64,000 nt of DNA, from NCBI GenBank assembly GCA_910585245.1, contig CAJUCO010000006.1:37756-101755 (forward strand). Direction: 5' to 3'. The notes beneath the pieces are model-generated. The model had not been told where the DNA came from and did not search any database. It saw only the letters and a list, made by a program, of their open reading frames with translations. This document shows, piece after piece, positions 49,341 through 58,215 of the stretch. Position 1 is the stretch's first letter. Each line of letters begins with the position of its first letter. This stretch comes from an uncultured Oscillibacter sp. Lineage in GTDB: Bacteria; Bacillota; Clostridia; Oscillospirales; Oscillospiraceae. The position numbers and the translations under genes were made by a program.

Positions 49341-52206
49341 TACAGCAAACAGATATAACGCCCTTATTAGAAAGACTTTTGATATGCTCTACAGTCTTTG
49401 CGAAGGACAAAAGAAAACACATTCTGATTTAATAAAGCTGGCGAGTCAACTACTTCCTATTACTTCCGGAAGGCAGGATGTCAGCCAGTTGCCGGAGTAT
49501 AACGATATATTAAAAAGCGTTGTGGATTTATACGAAATCGAGGTTGGTATCAAGACGTATGCTCCAAATGTACTGGCGGCCGATAGGCAGTCAAAATATT
49601 GGCTCTATAAATTAAAATGTACTACTCCACGCCCGTTTTTTGATAGATACAAGCTATATTTACGGCAAGATGGCTTTGACAGAAAAACTATTGACAACAT
49701 TGAGATTTCCTGTGAAGAGGTCTTGGCATACTGTGCGAACCCCAGATCTAAGGTAGATAAAAAGAGAGGTTTGGTAGTCGGCGATGTTCAATCCGGAAAA
49801 ACTGCCAACTATCTTGGGCTTATTAATTTAGCCTACGATTACGGATACAAAATTGTTGTTCTTTTAGCCGGAACAACAAATTCGCTTCGAGTTCAGACGC
49901 AAAAAAGAACGGATAAAGGTGTTATCGGTGCAAAAAGTGACTCTATTGGCAACTTAATAGAGTATATTGGCGTGGGTTTTTCACCTCGCGAACATTATGC
50001 TGTACCGTTCACGAACCAAAGCAACGATTTCGCTAAGTTTATACAAAAGAATTTAAATGCAGCTATCGCCGATTTTAATAAGCCTGTTGTCTTGGTGGTA
50101 AAAAAGAACAAAAGTATTTTGGAGAGCGTTAGTGAAAGATTGCAGTCAGAGTTAAGTGAGCAGGGACTGGATTCTAAAAGCATTTTGATCATTGACGATG
50201 AGGCCGATAATGCATCTCTTAACACAAACAAACCGGAAAAAGATCCAACTACAATCAACGGATGCATACGTGCTATATTCAACAAGTTCCCCATAGCCTC
50301 TTATGTCGGCTATACTGCAACTCCGTTTGCTAATATCTTTATTAACCCAAATGACAAAGATCCTGCTAACTTAGATCTTTTCCCCTCAGACTTTATTGTG
50401 CAGCTTAATGCGCCAAGTACATATTGGGGTGGTCGAAGAGTGTTCCCTGGCGATTCTGAGACATTACCTTTATGTTTGCGCGAAATCAAGGAGGACGAGC
50501 CATATTTTTTACCTGTCGTCCATGATAAATATATAAATTATTTGGGTTTGGCGAATTCGATGAAAGAAGCAATACATAGCTTTCTTATTAACAACGTAAT
50601 TCGTACTTTGCGTGGACAGGAAACGAAGCATCGCTCAATGATGATAAATATTACTCGGTATAACGATGTTCAGACTCAAATTCAAGAACATGTTTTAACT
50701 TATATAGAGACTCTGACAAATGAAATTGAACAGTTGAGCAGCGAACCCGTTGAAAGGTTTATTGCCAACAAAAATATGAAGGCAATTTTTGACCTTTTTA
50801 CCAAAGACAGTTTTTACGACTCGATTCGGGAAGGAGACGTTGAAAAAGGATATGTACCTATTGTATGGGAGCAGATTCAGGAGGGGCTCTACCGTGAAAT
50901 AAAGCAGATTTCTGTCGTTGTAATTAATTCAAGAAACGGCAAGATGAGTGTTAAAGGCGGAGGAAAGAACAATCGATTTGACTATGAAGATTACGATGCA
51001 ACTGGCGCCCGCGTTATCGCCATTGGGGGAATGGTTCTCTCCCGTGGCTTGACTCTGGAAGGCTTGATGACCAGCTACTACAGCAGAAATGCCGGAGCAT
51101 ATGACACATTGTTGCAGATGTGCCGCTGGTTTGGGTACAGGCCCAAGTATGAAGATCTGTGCCGAGTCTATTTAACACAGGAAAATATTGACCGTTTTGA
51201 TGCCGTTTTAGATGCGGTTGATGATTTGCGCCAGCAATTTGAAGAAATGGAACGTCAAGATAAGAAGCCAAAGAACTTCGGCCTGATGGTCAAAGAATCG
51301 CCTGATACTCTTGATACTACACTTCTTGTTACTGCACGGAACAAAATGAGAGCATCTGATGTGATTGAGTACCACCTTAATTATGGAGGTGTTTATGCAG
51401 ATACTTCTAAACTTGTAAGGGATGTAGCGATTAATCGTCACAATCGGGATGCATTTGATAGCTTTGCAACTCAACTTGATTTTGAGGAGATAAATGGTAG
51501 ATACATTGCAAGTGATGTTTCAAAGTTCAATGTAGCAGATTTTATCAGAAATTTGAAAATTGCCTATGTAAACCGAAAATTTGATACAGAAGGGCTTTCT
51601 TCATACATTGAGAACAGTGAAGTATTTCAGACGTGGGATGTTGTAATTGCTACAGGTGAGTCGACAGATCTTCCGTTCTCTGTGAATAATTTTTCTTTAA
51701 AATCTGCAATCCGTAGCTTTCATATTAAGGATGCAAAAGATACATATATTCGAATCGGCGGATCGAACAACCGTGTTATGGAACCGGGTATCTTAAACGC
51801 CGGGCTGTGGCTTACAGAAAGTGATCGGGAGCATATTCTTAAAGAGAAAAATGCTCAGGCAAAAAACGGCAAGCAGTATACATCACTTGGAGCCAACGAT
51901 TATTTGCGGTATAGGGTAAATCCAATCCTCGTGATCTATCCGCTTGATTTGAGCTGTGATAATACTGCGTCAGAGAAAAAGCAGATGTCTTCGAAAGAGC
52001 AGAAAAAAGTTGCAGATCTGAAATTGCAAATTAAAGAGGAGGTAGGAAATGACCGAGAGCCACTTCTCGCATTCGCTATAGGATTTCCCCAAAAAGAATC
52101 CGGTGTAATGGTGACCTATCGAGCAAATTCCGTTAAGGTGGATGAAGTCAATGCCAATATAGAAATTGATGACGATGGCGAAGGAGAAGATGACGATGAC
52201 GATTAA
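49333..52206 (+). CDS. Z1-domain P-loop ATPase of a defence operon
   Basis: A 957-residue protein. Walker A is VVGDVQSGKTANYLGLINLA (about 150-169), Walker B is LIIDDEADNASL (about 284-295), and YVGYTATPFANIFIN (about 318-332) is a helicase-like motif III. The Z1 domain proper (about 500-620) has YDATGARVIAIGGMVLSRGL and MCRWFGYRPKY, resembling helicase motifs V and VI. Z1 proteins are SF2-like ATPases tied to GHKL ATPases and methyltransferases in defence islands. The C-terminus is very acidic (DDDGEGEDDDDD). It overlaps both neighbours, which argues for a complex made in fixed ratio. Confidence 0.9.
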   Translation: MTDTANRYNALIRKTFDMLYSLCEGQKKTHSDLIKLASQLLPITSGRQDVSQLPEYNDILKSVVDLYEIEVGIKTYAPNVLAADRQSKYWLYKLKCTTPRPFFDRYKLYLRQDGFDRKTIDNIEISCEEVLAYCANPRSKVDKKRGLVVGDVQSGKTANYLGLINLAYDYGYKIVVLLAGTTNSLRVQTQKRTDKGVIGAKSDSIGNLIEYIGVGFSPREHYAVPFTNQSNDFAKFIQKNLNAAIADFNKPVVLVVKKNKSILESVSERLQSELSEQGLDSKSILIIDDEADNASLNTNKPEKDPTTINGCIRAIFNKFPIASYVGYTATPFANIFINPNDKDPANLDLFPSDFIVQLNAPSTYWGGRRVFPGDSETLPLCLREIKEDEPYFLPVVHDKYINYLGLANSMKEAIHSFLINNVIRTLRGQETKHRSMMINITRYNDVQTQIQEHVLTYIETLTNEIEQLSSEPVERFIANKNMKAIFDLFTKDSFYDSIREGDVEKGYVPIVWEQIQEGLYREIKQISVVVINSRNGKMSVKGGGKNNRFDYEDYDATGARVIAIGGMVLSRGLTLEGLMTSYYSRNAGAYDTLLQMCRWFGYRPKYEDLCRVYLTQENIDRFDAVLDAVDDLRQQFEEMERQDKKPKNFGLMVKESPDTLDTTLLVTARNKMRASDVIEYHLNYGGVYADTSKLVRDVAINRHNRDAFDSFATQLDFEEINGRYIASDVSKFNVADFIRNLKIAYVNRKFDTEGLSSYIENSEVFQTWDVVIATGESTDLPFSVNNFSLKSAIRSFHIKDAKDTYIRIGGSNNRVMEPGILNAGLWLTESDREHILKEKNAQAKNGKQYTSLGANDYLRYRVNPILVIYPLDLSCDNTASEKKQMSSKEQKKVADLKLQIKEEVGNDREPLLAFAIGFPQKESGVMVTYRANSVKVDEVNANIEIDDDGEGEDDDDD

Positions 52207-53128
52207 TTTTGAAGAATATTTTAGATCACTGACAGAACACTCTGGTAATCAAAAAAAGATTCCGATAAATGCTCCAGTAGGTGTATTTTACGGACTTAGC
52301 AATGACGGATATCTTCGCCTTTCTATTCTATCGTTACGTGGCGGCCCTCAAATGGAGTCTACAAAGCAATTGAGAGTTACGCAGGGAGAAGAGAGCAAAG
52401 GTGTTTATTGGACATGTTTTGATCTTTTGAGTAAAGAAGCTGAACCGGTTTTTTATTCTTTCTGCTCAAATCTTTTGGAAGCAATCGAAGGTTCAGCCAA
52501 TGAATCTGAGGCCCTGAATAAGCTGAAAATACGGTATATTATTTGGAAATCGCTTTTTAAAAAGGAAGCGACAGGAAATGTTCCTTTTGAGACTGTCCAA
52601 GGATTATTTGGCGAACTGTACTTTATGAAAAAGTATATGTTTGGAAAATACGATATACCTACTTCTATTCGGGCGTGGAGCGGTCCCGATGCGTTAAGCA
52701 AAGATTACGCAATCGGAGCAGACTGGTATGAGCTCAAAACCGTTGGGGCACATTCTTCGTGCGTACATATTAATTCTGTAACTCAATTGTCTTCCGATAT
52801 TCCAGGACATCTTGTAATTGTTCGTGCTGAAAAGATGGCCAGTGAATTTTCAAACGGAGAATCGAGTATTTTGGAACTGTTTGAAAGTATTTTACAGGCT
52901 ATATCGGATGAAACAGTTGAAAATATTTTCAGTTCAAAAGTAGCATCATACGGGATCAACATTTCAGATACGGCTTTTTCAGTTAAATTTGATGTAAAAG
53001 ATCTAAACTTATATTCTGTCATAAATGGATTTCCTCGCATCACACTGAAAGAAGTTCCTTGCCCTGAAATAACCAATGTATCTTATGATATCTCAATAGC
53101 GGCTATCAAACAGTTCGCGGAGGATTAA
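52196..53128 (+). CDS. PD-(D/E)XK motif protein (DUF4420-type) of a defence operon
   Basis: A 310-residue putative nuclease. After an N-terminal beta-rich region, GLFGELYFMKKYM gives the first acidic residue (about 137) and KDYAIGADWYELKTVGAHSS the D...ExK catalytic set (about 165-180), the PD-(D/E)XK order. PGHLVIVRAEKM follows. It is the likely DNA-cleaving component of the operon. The ATG at 52196 is preferred because AAGGAG is nine bases upstream; in-frame ATGs at 52166-52190 lie in the acidic tail of Z1, with which it overlaps by 11 bases. Confidence 0.85.
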   Translation: MTINFEEYFRSLTEHSGNQKKIPINAPVGVFYGLSNDGYLRLSILSLRGGPQMESTKQLRVTQGEESKGVYWTCFDLLSKEAEPVFYSFCSNLLEAIEGSANESEALNKLKIRYIIWKSLFKKEATGNVPFETVQGLFGELYFMKKYMFGKYDIPTSIRAWSGPDALSKDYAIGADWYELKTVGAHSSCVHINSVTQLSSDIPGHLVIVRAEKMASEFSNGESSILELFESILQAISDETVENIFSSKVASYGINISDTAFSVKFDVKDLNLYSVINGFPRITLKEVPCPEITNVSYDISIAAIKQFAED

Positions 53129-53130
53129 CT

Positions 53131-55215
53131 ATGATTTCGGTCGATGAATTTAGAGAGAGCTATATCAATGAGGATATTAATGCGCAGGCAGTAAACACAT
53201 CAAGATATCCTATAGAAGTATTCATTGAAAGCGCAGTAGACATTCTCCAGAACGATTACTCATTAATCGGAGGGATGGAGCAGTGCTATTATGAATACTG
53301 CAGAGGTTCGAAAAGTATGCGAATCGATGCTGCTTATCTCGACCTACCGGCTAACACATTAAATCTCCTCTATGCTGATTACAACAACGGAGAGGTTAAA
53401 AATATTACTAATACTTTTATCTCTTCTAAAAGCCGCCTATTAATTACCTTTCTCGAAAACTCGCTAAAAGACCATTTCAAAAATGCAGAGTTGTCTGATC
53501 CGGCTGTTCAGTTAGCAAAGAATATCAAGGCGAACTTTGGGTATATCGGCAAAATCCATCTGTTTATTGTAAGTACGGACAAGCTTAGCTCTGCCGTTAA
53601 AGATCTTTCAGTCCAACCTTTTTCTTGGGGCGGACACGCTATAGATGTTGTTCTGGATGTACTTGATATTGAGAAAATATATCGTTCCAGAATGGTCGGA
53701 TTTCAAAAAGAAGATATTGTCATTCATTGTGAAGATTATGGATTTGACGGAATCCCTTGCATTAAAGCTGATATTGACTCGGATCAGTATGATTCTTATC
53801 TTGCAATTGTTCCCGGGAAGTTCCTGTCAGATATTTATAAGCAATACAGCTCTGCCCTACTTGAGTCAAATGTCAGATCGTTTCTGAAATTTAATGGCGG
53901 AGTTAACAAAGGTATACGCGGAACAATCCTTAATGAAAAGTCAAGATTCTTCACATATAACAACGGTATTTCGACCACAGCATCGGCAATAAAAATCGGC
54001 CACAGAGAAACCGGTGAATTGATTATTAAGTCCTTTACCAACCTGCAAATTATCAACGGAGGGCAAACAACGGCAACTTTAGCGGCAACCAGTATTAAAA
54101 ATAATGCGGATCTTTCAGGCATTTATGTTCAGATGAAGCTCACGGTACTTAATGAAACAGATCCGGATTTAATTCGCTATATTGCGACATATGCAAATAG
54201 CCAAAATAAAGTCAAGACTGCAGATCTGAACTCCAGTCATCCTTTCTATGTTCGTGTTGAAGAATATTCAAGGAAGGTTTACGCTCCTGTGGCTGCCGGT
54301 CAAATTGTGCAGCCTCTTTGGTTCTTTGAGCGCACAAGAGGTCAGTATGAGCAACCGCTCATGCAGATGACAAAGGCACAGCGTGAGGACTACAAACTTG
54401 TGAGACCTAAATCAAAAAAATACACCTTGACCGATCTTGCAAAGTACATGAATGCGGCAGACATGCTTCCCCATTATGTTTCATGGGGCGGCGAAGTCAA
54501 TGCGGCGCATTTTCATAACAATATGATAAAACAGTGGAACAAAGATAACAGTGTATATAATGAACTGTTTTACAAGGAGTTAGTAGGAAAGAAAATCCTG
54601 TTTGAGTATATAGGGAATGTTATTTCTAACCAGATCTGGTATCAGGAAAACCGGGCTTATCGGCCTCAGTTAATTGCCTACACATTTTCAAAGCTTGCCC
54701 TTTTAGCGAAAAAAGTAAATAAACAAATAAATTACCGATTAATTTGGGATTTGCAAGAAGTTCCTACTTGTGCAGATGGGGATATCGCTGCGATTGCAAA
54801 AATTGTGTTTGCTATTATGTATGACGAGAACCGTCCTACTGCAAACATAGAAACCTATTGCAAACGAGAGGAATGTTGGACAAATGTGGCCAAACATAGC
54901 TATGTACTCTGTGATGACAGTTATGGTATTCTGATAACTCCTGCAGAAAAAGAAGAAGAGGTCGCACAGGCAAAAAAAGATCAAAAACTCGTTTCCGGTA
55001 TTGAAGATGAGCTTGGGATTTTTAAAAAGGGGAGCGCATATTGGCGAAGTCTTGCAAATCGTGGAAAGGAGCAAGAAGTTTTAAACAGTAAAGATATACT
55101 TGCTATTGAAAACGCAATTAAATACTGCGAGTTTGCTTATACATCTCTTTACCCGAAGCAAGTTAGGGAAATAATTGACGTTCTGAACAAGCTAAAGGAA
55201 AATGGTATTGTATAG
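53131..55215 (+). CDS. AIPR family (abortive infection phage resistance) protein
   Basis: A 694-residue protein with the AIPR core: NVRSFLKFNGGVNKGIRGTI (about 245-264), RFFTYNNGISTTASAI, LQIINGGQTTATLAATSI (about 308-325), YIATYANSQNKVKTADLNSSHPF (given in part) and PLWFFERTRGQYEQ. AIPR proteins are named for abortive-infection phenotypes; the biochemical activity is unproven, although nuclease-like folds have been suggested. It follows the PD-(D/E)XK gene by 2 bases and precedes vsr by 20. The length is usual for the family. Confidence 0.88.
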   Translation: MISVDEFRESYINEDINAQAVNTSRYPIEVFIESAVDILQNDYSLIGGMEQCYYEYCRGSKSMRIDAAYLDLPANTLNLLYADYNNGEVKNITNTFISSKSRLLITFLENSLKDHFKNAELSDPAVQLAKNIKANFGYIGKIHLFIVSTDKLSSAVKDLSVQPFSWGGHAIDVVLDVLDIEKIYRSRMVGFQKEDIVIHCEDYGFDGIPCIKADIDSDQYDSYLAIVPGKFLSDIYKQYSSALLESNVRSFLKFNGGVNKGIRGTILNEKSRFFTYNNGISTTASAIKIGHRETGELIIKSFTNLQIINGGQTTATLAATSIKNNADLSGIYVQMKLTVLNETDPDLIRYIATYANSQNKVKTADLNSSHPFYVRVEEYSRKVYAPVAAGQIVQPLWFFERTRGQYEQPLMQMTKAQREDYKLVRPKSKKYTLTDLAKYMNAADMLPHYVSWGGEVNAAHFHNNMIKQWNKDNSVYNELFYKELVGKKILFEYIGNVISNQIWYQENRAYRPQLIAYTFSKLALLAKKVNKQINYRLIWDLQEVPTCADGDIAAIAKIVFAIMYDENRPTANIETYCKREECWTNVAKHSYVLCDDSYGILITPAEKEEEVAQAKKDQKLVSGIEDELGIFKKGSAYWRSLANRGKEQEVLNSKDILAIENAIKYCEFAYTSLYPKQVREIIDVLNKLKENGIV

Positions 55216-55235
55216 TTATATTAGGTGGTATCTTT

Positions 55236-55688
55236 ATGGATAACAGATCAAAGGAAGCACGAAGCAAAAATATGTCCAATATTCCGAGTAAGGACACAAA
55301 GCCAGAAGAAACAGTTAGAAAATATTTATTTTCAAAAGGATTCCGATACAGAAAAAATGTTTCTAATTTGCCAGGAAAGCCAGATATCGTTCTCCCCAAA
55401 TATAAAACAGTAATTTTTGTAAATGGTTGCTTTTGGCATGCTCACGAGGGGTGTAGATGGTTTGTACGGCCAAAAACTAACAGGGAATTCTGGGAGAACA
55501 AATTTCAGTACAATAGATCACGTGATGAGAAAAACTATCTAAAACTCCAGACAATGGGCTGGAAAGTAGTTATTATTTGGGAGTGCGAAATACGGCACGG
55601 AAATACAGAGATAGCACTTAATAATTTGGTTAAGAAAATAGTTGAGGACCCGGCTTTTTTAAATAATTCAGCAAATCTTTCTCAATAA
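55236..55688 (+). CDS. vsr: Very short patch repair endonuclease
   Basis: A 150-residue Vsr endonuclease. RSKNMSNIPSKDTKPEETVR at the start, the catalytic Asp in LPGKPDIVLPKYKTVIFVNG (about 47-66), FWHAHEGCRWF with zinc-binding residues, and KTNREFWENKFQYNRSRDEK are family signatures. Vsr nicks T:G mismatches from deaminated 5-methylcytosine, so pairing with the C5 methyltransferase at the other end of the operon makes sense. A recruited nicking role in restriction is the alternative. AGGTGGTA precedes the ATG. Confidence 0.93.
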   Translation: MDNRSKEARSKNMSNIPSKDTKPEETVRKYLFSKGFRYRKNVSNLPGKPDIVLPKYKTVIFVNGCFWHAHEGCRWFVRPKTNREFWENKFQYNRSRDEKNYLKLQTMGWKVVIIWECEIRHGNTEIALNNLVKKIVEDPAFLNNSANLSQ

Positions 55689-55957
55689 AGTTGTCGGCAC
55701 AAATGCAGATCAGTATTTGCGGAGAAAGTAAAATAAAGCATCCTCTTAGTTCATGAGCAGTGTGCCACAGAAGATTATCTACTTAAAAGTGCTATTGTAT
55801 TGGAGATGAACGTATAGAAGTTTTAGACAAGGCGCTTCATTTTGATTCTGATATTTCTCTGTTTTCGATAAAGAATTCCACTCGACTTTTGCTCCTTCAT
55901 TCAGTATTGTGTTGGTTGCCAAGAGTACCCAAAATGCTGAATACAGGAGGAAAAAAT

Positions 55958-56728
55958 ATGACAAGTAAGAAAAGGCGCATCGCCGCATTGGTAGCAACCA
56001 TCCTCGTAACCTCACTCACCATCCCTTCCACAGCAGCGAAGTCCCCGGCTATCCGGGTAAGCAGCTACAAGGGCAGCACCCTGGAGGTCGGAGAACGAAG
56101 TGGCCTCATCATCGGGCCCAGTGGCACAGACTACACTGTTACCTCCAGAGACCCGGACACAGTAGCGGTAGAGCAGGTGCTGACCTTCTGGGTTGCCATC
56201 GCTAAGGCGGAGGGGAGTACAGAGATCACCGCCTCCAACAGTGCGGGAGAGTCCGGAACCGTAACGCTGACGGTCGGCCCCGCTACTTCTGCCACACCGG
56301 AAGCCCCCGCTGGCGGGAATAGCATCAGTCTAACAGACAACATTGAGATACGGCAGGAGATAGTCCAGTTGGTCAACCAGACCCGTAGGCCCAATGGAGT
56401 ATCGGAACTGGCCATCAACGAAGCCCTGATGAACGCCGCCCAGACCTGCTCCAACCGACGCTACACCTGGCATCACGCTCCGGAGGAGAGCCAGGCCGCT
56501 GTTGATGCCGGCTATCCCTACGGCTTCGGTGACAACCTGACTGTGTTCACTGGCACAGCCGATGCCGCTCGGCGTGCCGTCGACAACTGGATCAACTCCC
56601 CCGGACACTTCGAGACCATGATCGACCCAAGATGCGACTGTATCGGAGTGGGGGTAACTCAGTACGATGGTATAACCTACTGCTACCTGTTCCTTGGAAT
56701 CCCCAACAGCGTCAACTTCTATGCGTAA
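55958..56728 (+). CDS. Secreted CAP/SCP-domain protein with an Ig-like domain
   Basis: A 256-residue exported protein. Residues 1-26 are a signal peptide ending near PSTAAKS. An Ig-like/BIG domain (about 30-112: GPSGTDYTVTSRDPDTVAVE, GSTEITASN) leads to the CAP domain (about 125-256: LVNQTRRPNGVSELAINEAL, HHAPEESQAAVDAG, WINSPGHFETMIDPRCDCIG, GVTQYDGITYCYLFLG). CAP proteins act at the cell surface with varied roles. AGGAGG lies eight bases before the ATG. GC content returns to the host level here, so the defence operon ends at or before 55.7 kb. It stands alone. Confidence 0.88.
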   Translation: MTSKKRRIAALVATILVTSLTIPSTAAKSPAIRVSSYKGSTLEVGERSGLIIGPSGTDYTVTSRDPDTVAVEQVLTFWVAIAKAEGSTEITASNSAGESGTVTLTVGPATSATPEAPAGGNSISLTDNIEIRQEIVQLVNQTRRPNGVSELAINEALMNAAQTCSNRRYTWHHAPEESQAAVDAGYPYGFGDNLTVFTGTADAARRAVDNWINSPGHFETMIDPRCDCIGVGVTQYDGITYCYLFLGIPNSVNFYA

Positions 56729-56818
56729 CAGAGTAGCCAGTTGAAAGAGCAGACCGAAAATGGTCTGCTCTTGGCTTTCAGATACTGCATCTCCGTATAC
56801 AAAGAATAACCGCTCCGC

Positions 56819-57865
56819 TCAAAATGCAGCAAACCGCTTCCGCATTTCCTCGTCTGACAATTTTCCCTGCTCTGCCAGATCCAGCACCTTCTGGACCTGT
56901 GATAAAGTGGCGTTCCACTCATCCCTGCTGATTTTCCCCCTCTGCTTTCTCGCCTTCAAACGGTTGTAGACTTTCCGGTACTCCACACCCGCCGGACTCA
57001 GTCCCGTGGGATGGTTCGCCTTTCTGTGTGCGCCGACCTTGCGGCAGGTGCGCTCTGTCTCACCGGGAGCTACATTGTTGCAGTAGCAGGTGTTGTACCC
57101 GGCGGTCAGCAGGAAATAGCGTCCGCAGTTGTGACAGCGGCGGGGTGCGTTGCCCGCCATCAGGCCCCGGTAGAAATCCGTGTAGAGAAAGTGAGAGAGA
57201 TAGCGGAACTCTACTTTTTCCGCTAAGAGAACTTTTCCTGTCTTTGCAGGGTCTACCGTCGGGACAAAGCAGAGCTGCGCGGGAAAGCTCTGATTGAATT
57301 CCTGCTCCGGGAAAAACAGTTCCCCCGCGGCTGCCATGTCGGTAAAGTAAGCGGCGTAGGCTTCTGCGTATGCCTCGGCGCTGCGGCGGGAGAGCGGCTC
57401 GAAATAAAGCTCCAGCATCCCGTCCAACTGCCCTCGGAAATTCCGCAGGCTCTCCGAAAAGTATTCCAGTCCAGAGAGAAAATCCTCAAACATCCGGTGA
57501 CCCTCGGAGTCAATGTCCAGAACCTCCGACCACTTCGCCCGGTCGGACAGCAGGTCAGGAAACAAGTTCCAGGCAGTCTCTGTGTCCAAGTGCAGACTCC
57601 GGTAGACCGGCAAATCAAAAACCAGATCCCAGACAGCGTTGAGCCGTTCCTGTGCGGAACGGGCGGCGCTGTCTGTTTTTTCCTGGAGCAACCCATACAC
57701 AGTGGACATGAAGTGATTAACGCGCCGGTCGATCTCCGTCAGTATCTCACCGTCCAGGTTCAGAATATCCGTGGTGAGCTGACCCAGCGGGAAAGCTGCT
57801 CCGTCCAGAAATACAGTGTCCCTGGTAAAGAAAACCGAGAATCGGTCAAAGGTGTCCTCTGCCAT
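56819..57865 (-). CDS. DUF6076-type protein with a C-terminal zinc-ribbon-like segment
   Basis: A 348-residue protein. The N-terminal two thirds are helical and acidic. CHNCGRYFLLTAGYNTCYCN (about 240-259) offers four to five cysteines in a zinc-ribbon pattern, and TERTCRKVGAHRKANHP follows. The C-terminus (YRKVYNRLKARKQRGKISRD) is basic and helical, possibly DNA- or RNA-binding. Such DUF6076 proteins are frequent on Clostridial integrative elements; their role is unknown. It points away from the integrase module with its own promoter at 57954-57982. A CAP gene lies convergent on its other side. Confidence 0.7.
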   Translation of the reverse strand: MAEDTFDRFSVFFTRDTVFLDGAAFPLGQLTTDILNLDGEILTEIDRRVNHFMSTVYGLLQEKTDSAARSAQERLNAVWDLVFDLPVYRSLHLDTETAWNLFPDLLSDRAKWSEVLDIDSEGHRMFEDFLSGLEYFSESLRNFRGQLDGMLELYFEPLSRRSAEAYAEAYAAYFTDMAAAGELFFPEQEFNQSFPAQLCFVPTVDPAKTGKVLLAEKVEFRYLSHFLYTDFYRGLMAGNAPRRCHNCGRYFLLTAGYNTCYCNNVAPGETERTCRKVGAHRKANHPTGLSPAGVEYRKVYNRLKARKQRGKISRDEWNATLSQVQKVLDLAEQGKLSDEEMRKRFAAF

Positions 57866-57953
57866 GCTGTTCCCTCCTGTATCCGATAGACTTTTGGCGT
57901 TTCCTCATCCTGGGCCAAATCTATTGTACGACCACTGATTTTGTGTTACCTTC

Positions 57954-57982
57954 ATCATATCAGAGCAACAAGCAGAAGTCAA
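57954..57982 (-). promoter_or_regulatory. Promoter of the DUF6076-type gene
   Basis: On the minus strand TTGACT (57977-57982) and TATGAT (57954-57959) are 17 bases apart. It lies inside the 140-base divergent region with the HTH gene, so the HTH protein could control both. Confidence 0.75.
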
Positions 57983-58005
57983 TCAGGTATAAAGGAGGAT
58001 GTAAC

Positions 58006-58215
58006 ATGAAAGAGTCGGTCTACAAAACCTATGACGAGCTGCCGCTGTTCCTGAACGCGGAGACAGTGGCAAGGGTGCTGGGCGTCTCGCCGTCCAGCGG
58101 ATATGAGCTCATGCACGAACCAGATTTTCCGGCACTGCGCATCGGCAGCCGCATCGTGATTCCCAAGGAGGCGTTCATCCGTTGGGTGGAGGAGCACACA
58201 GGAGGTACAGCGTGA
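58006..58215 (+). CDS. Small helix-turn-helix (AlpA/excisionase-like) protein
   Basis: A 69-residue DNA-binding protein. FLNAETVARVLGVSPSSGYE is the recognition HTH, followed by LRIGSRIVIPKEAFIRWVEE, the wing seen also in the protein at 793-1008. It probably controls the module or serves as an excisionase. AAAGGAGG precedes the ATG at 58006. Its stop overlaps the start of the next gene (GTG at 58212), so the two are coupled. Confidence 0.85.
   Translation: MKESVYKTYDELPLFLNAETVARVLGVSPSSGYELMHEPDFPALRIGSRIVIPKEAFIRWVEEHTGGTA

Noticed and set aside
46687..55688. BREX, DISARM or classical type I/III restriction system
   Set aside because: No PglZ, BrxC, DrmA/B, HsdR/S or Res proteins are present; the gene set is that of GHKL-Z1-AIPR islands.
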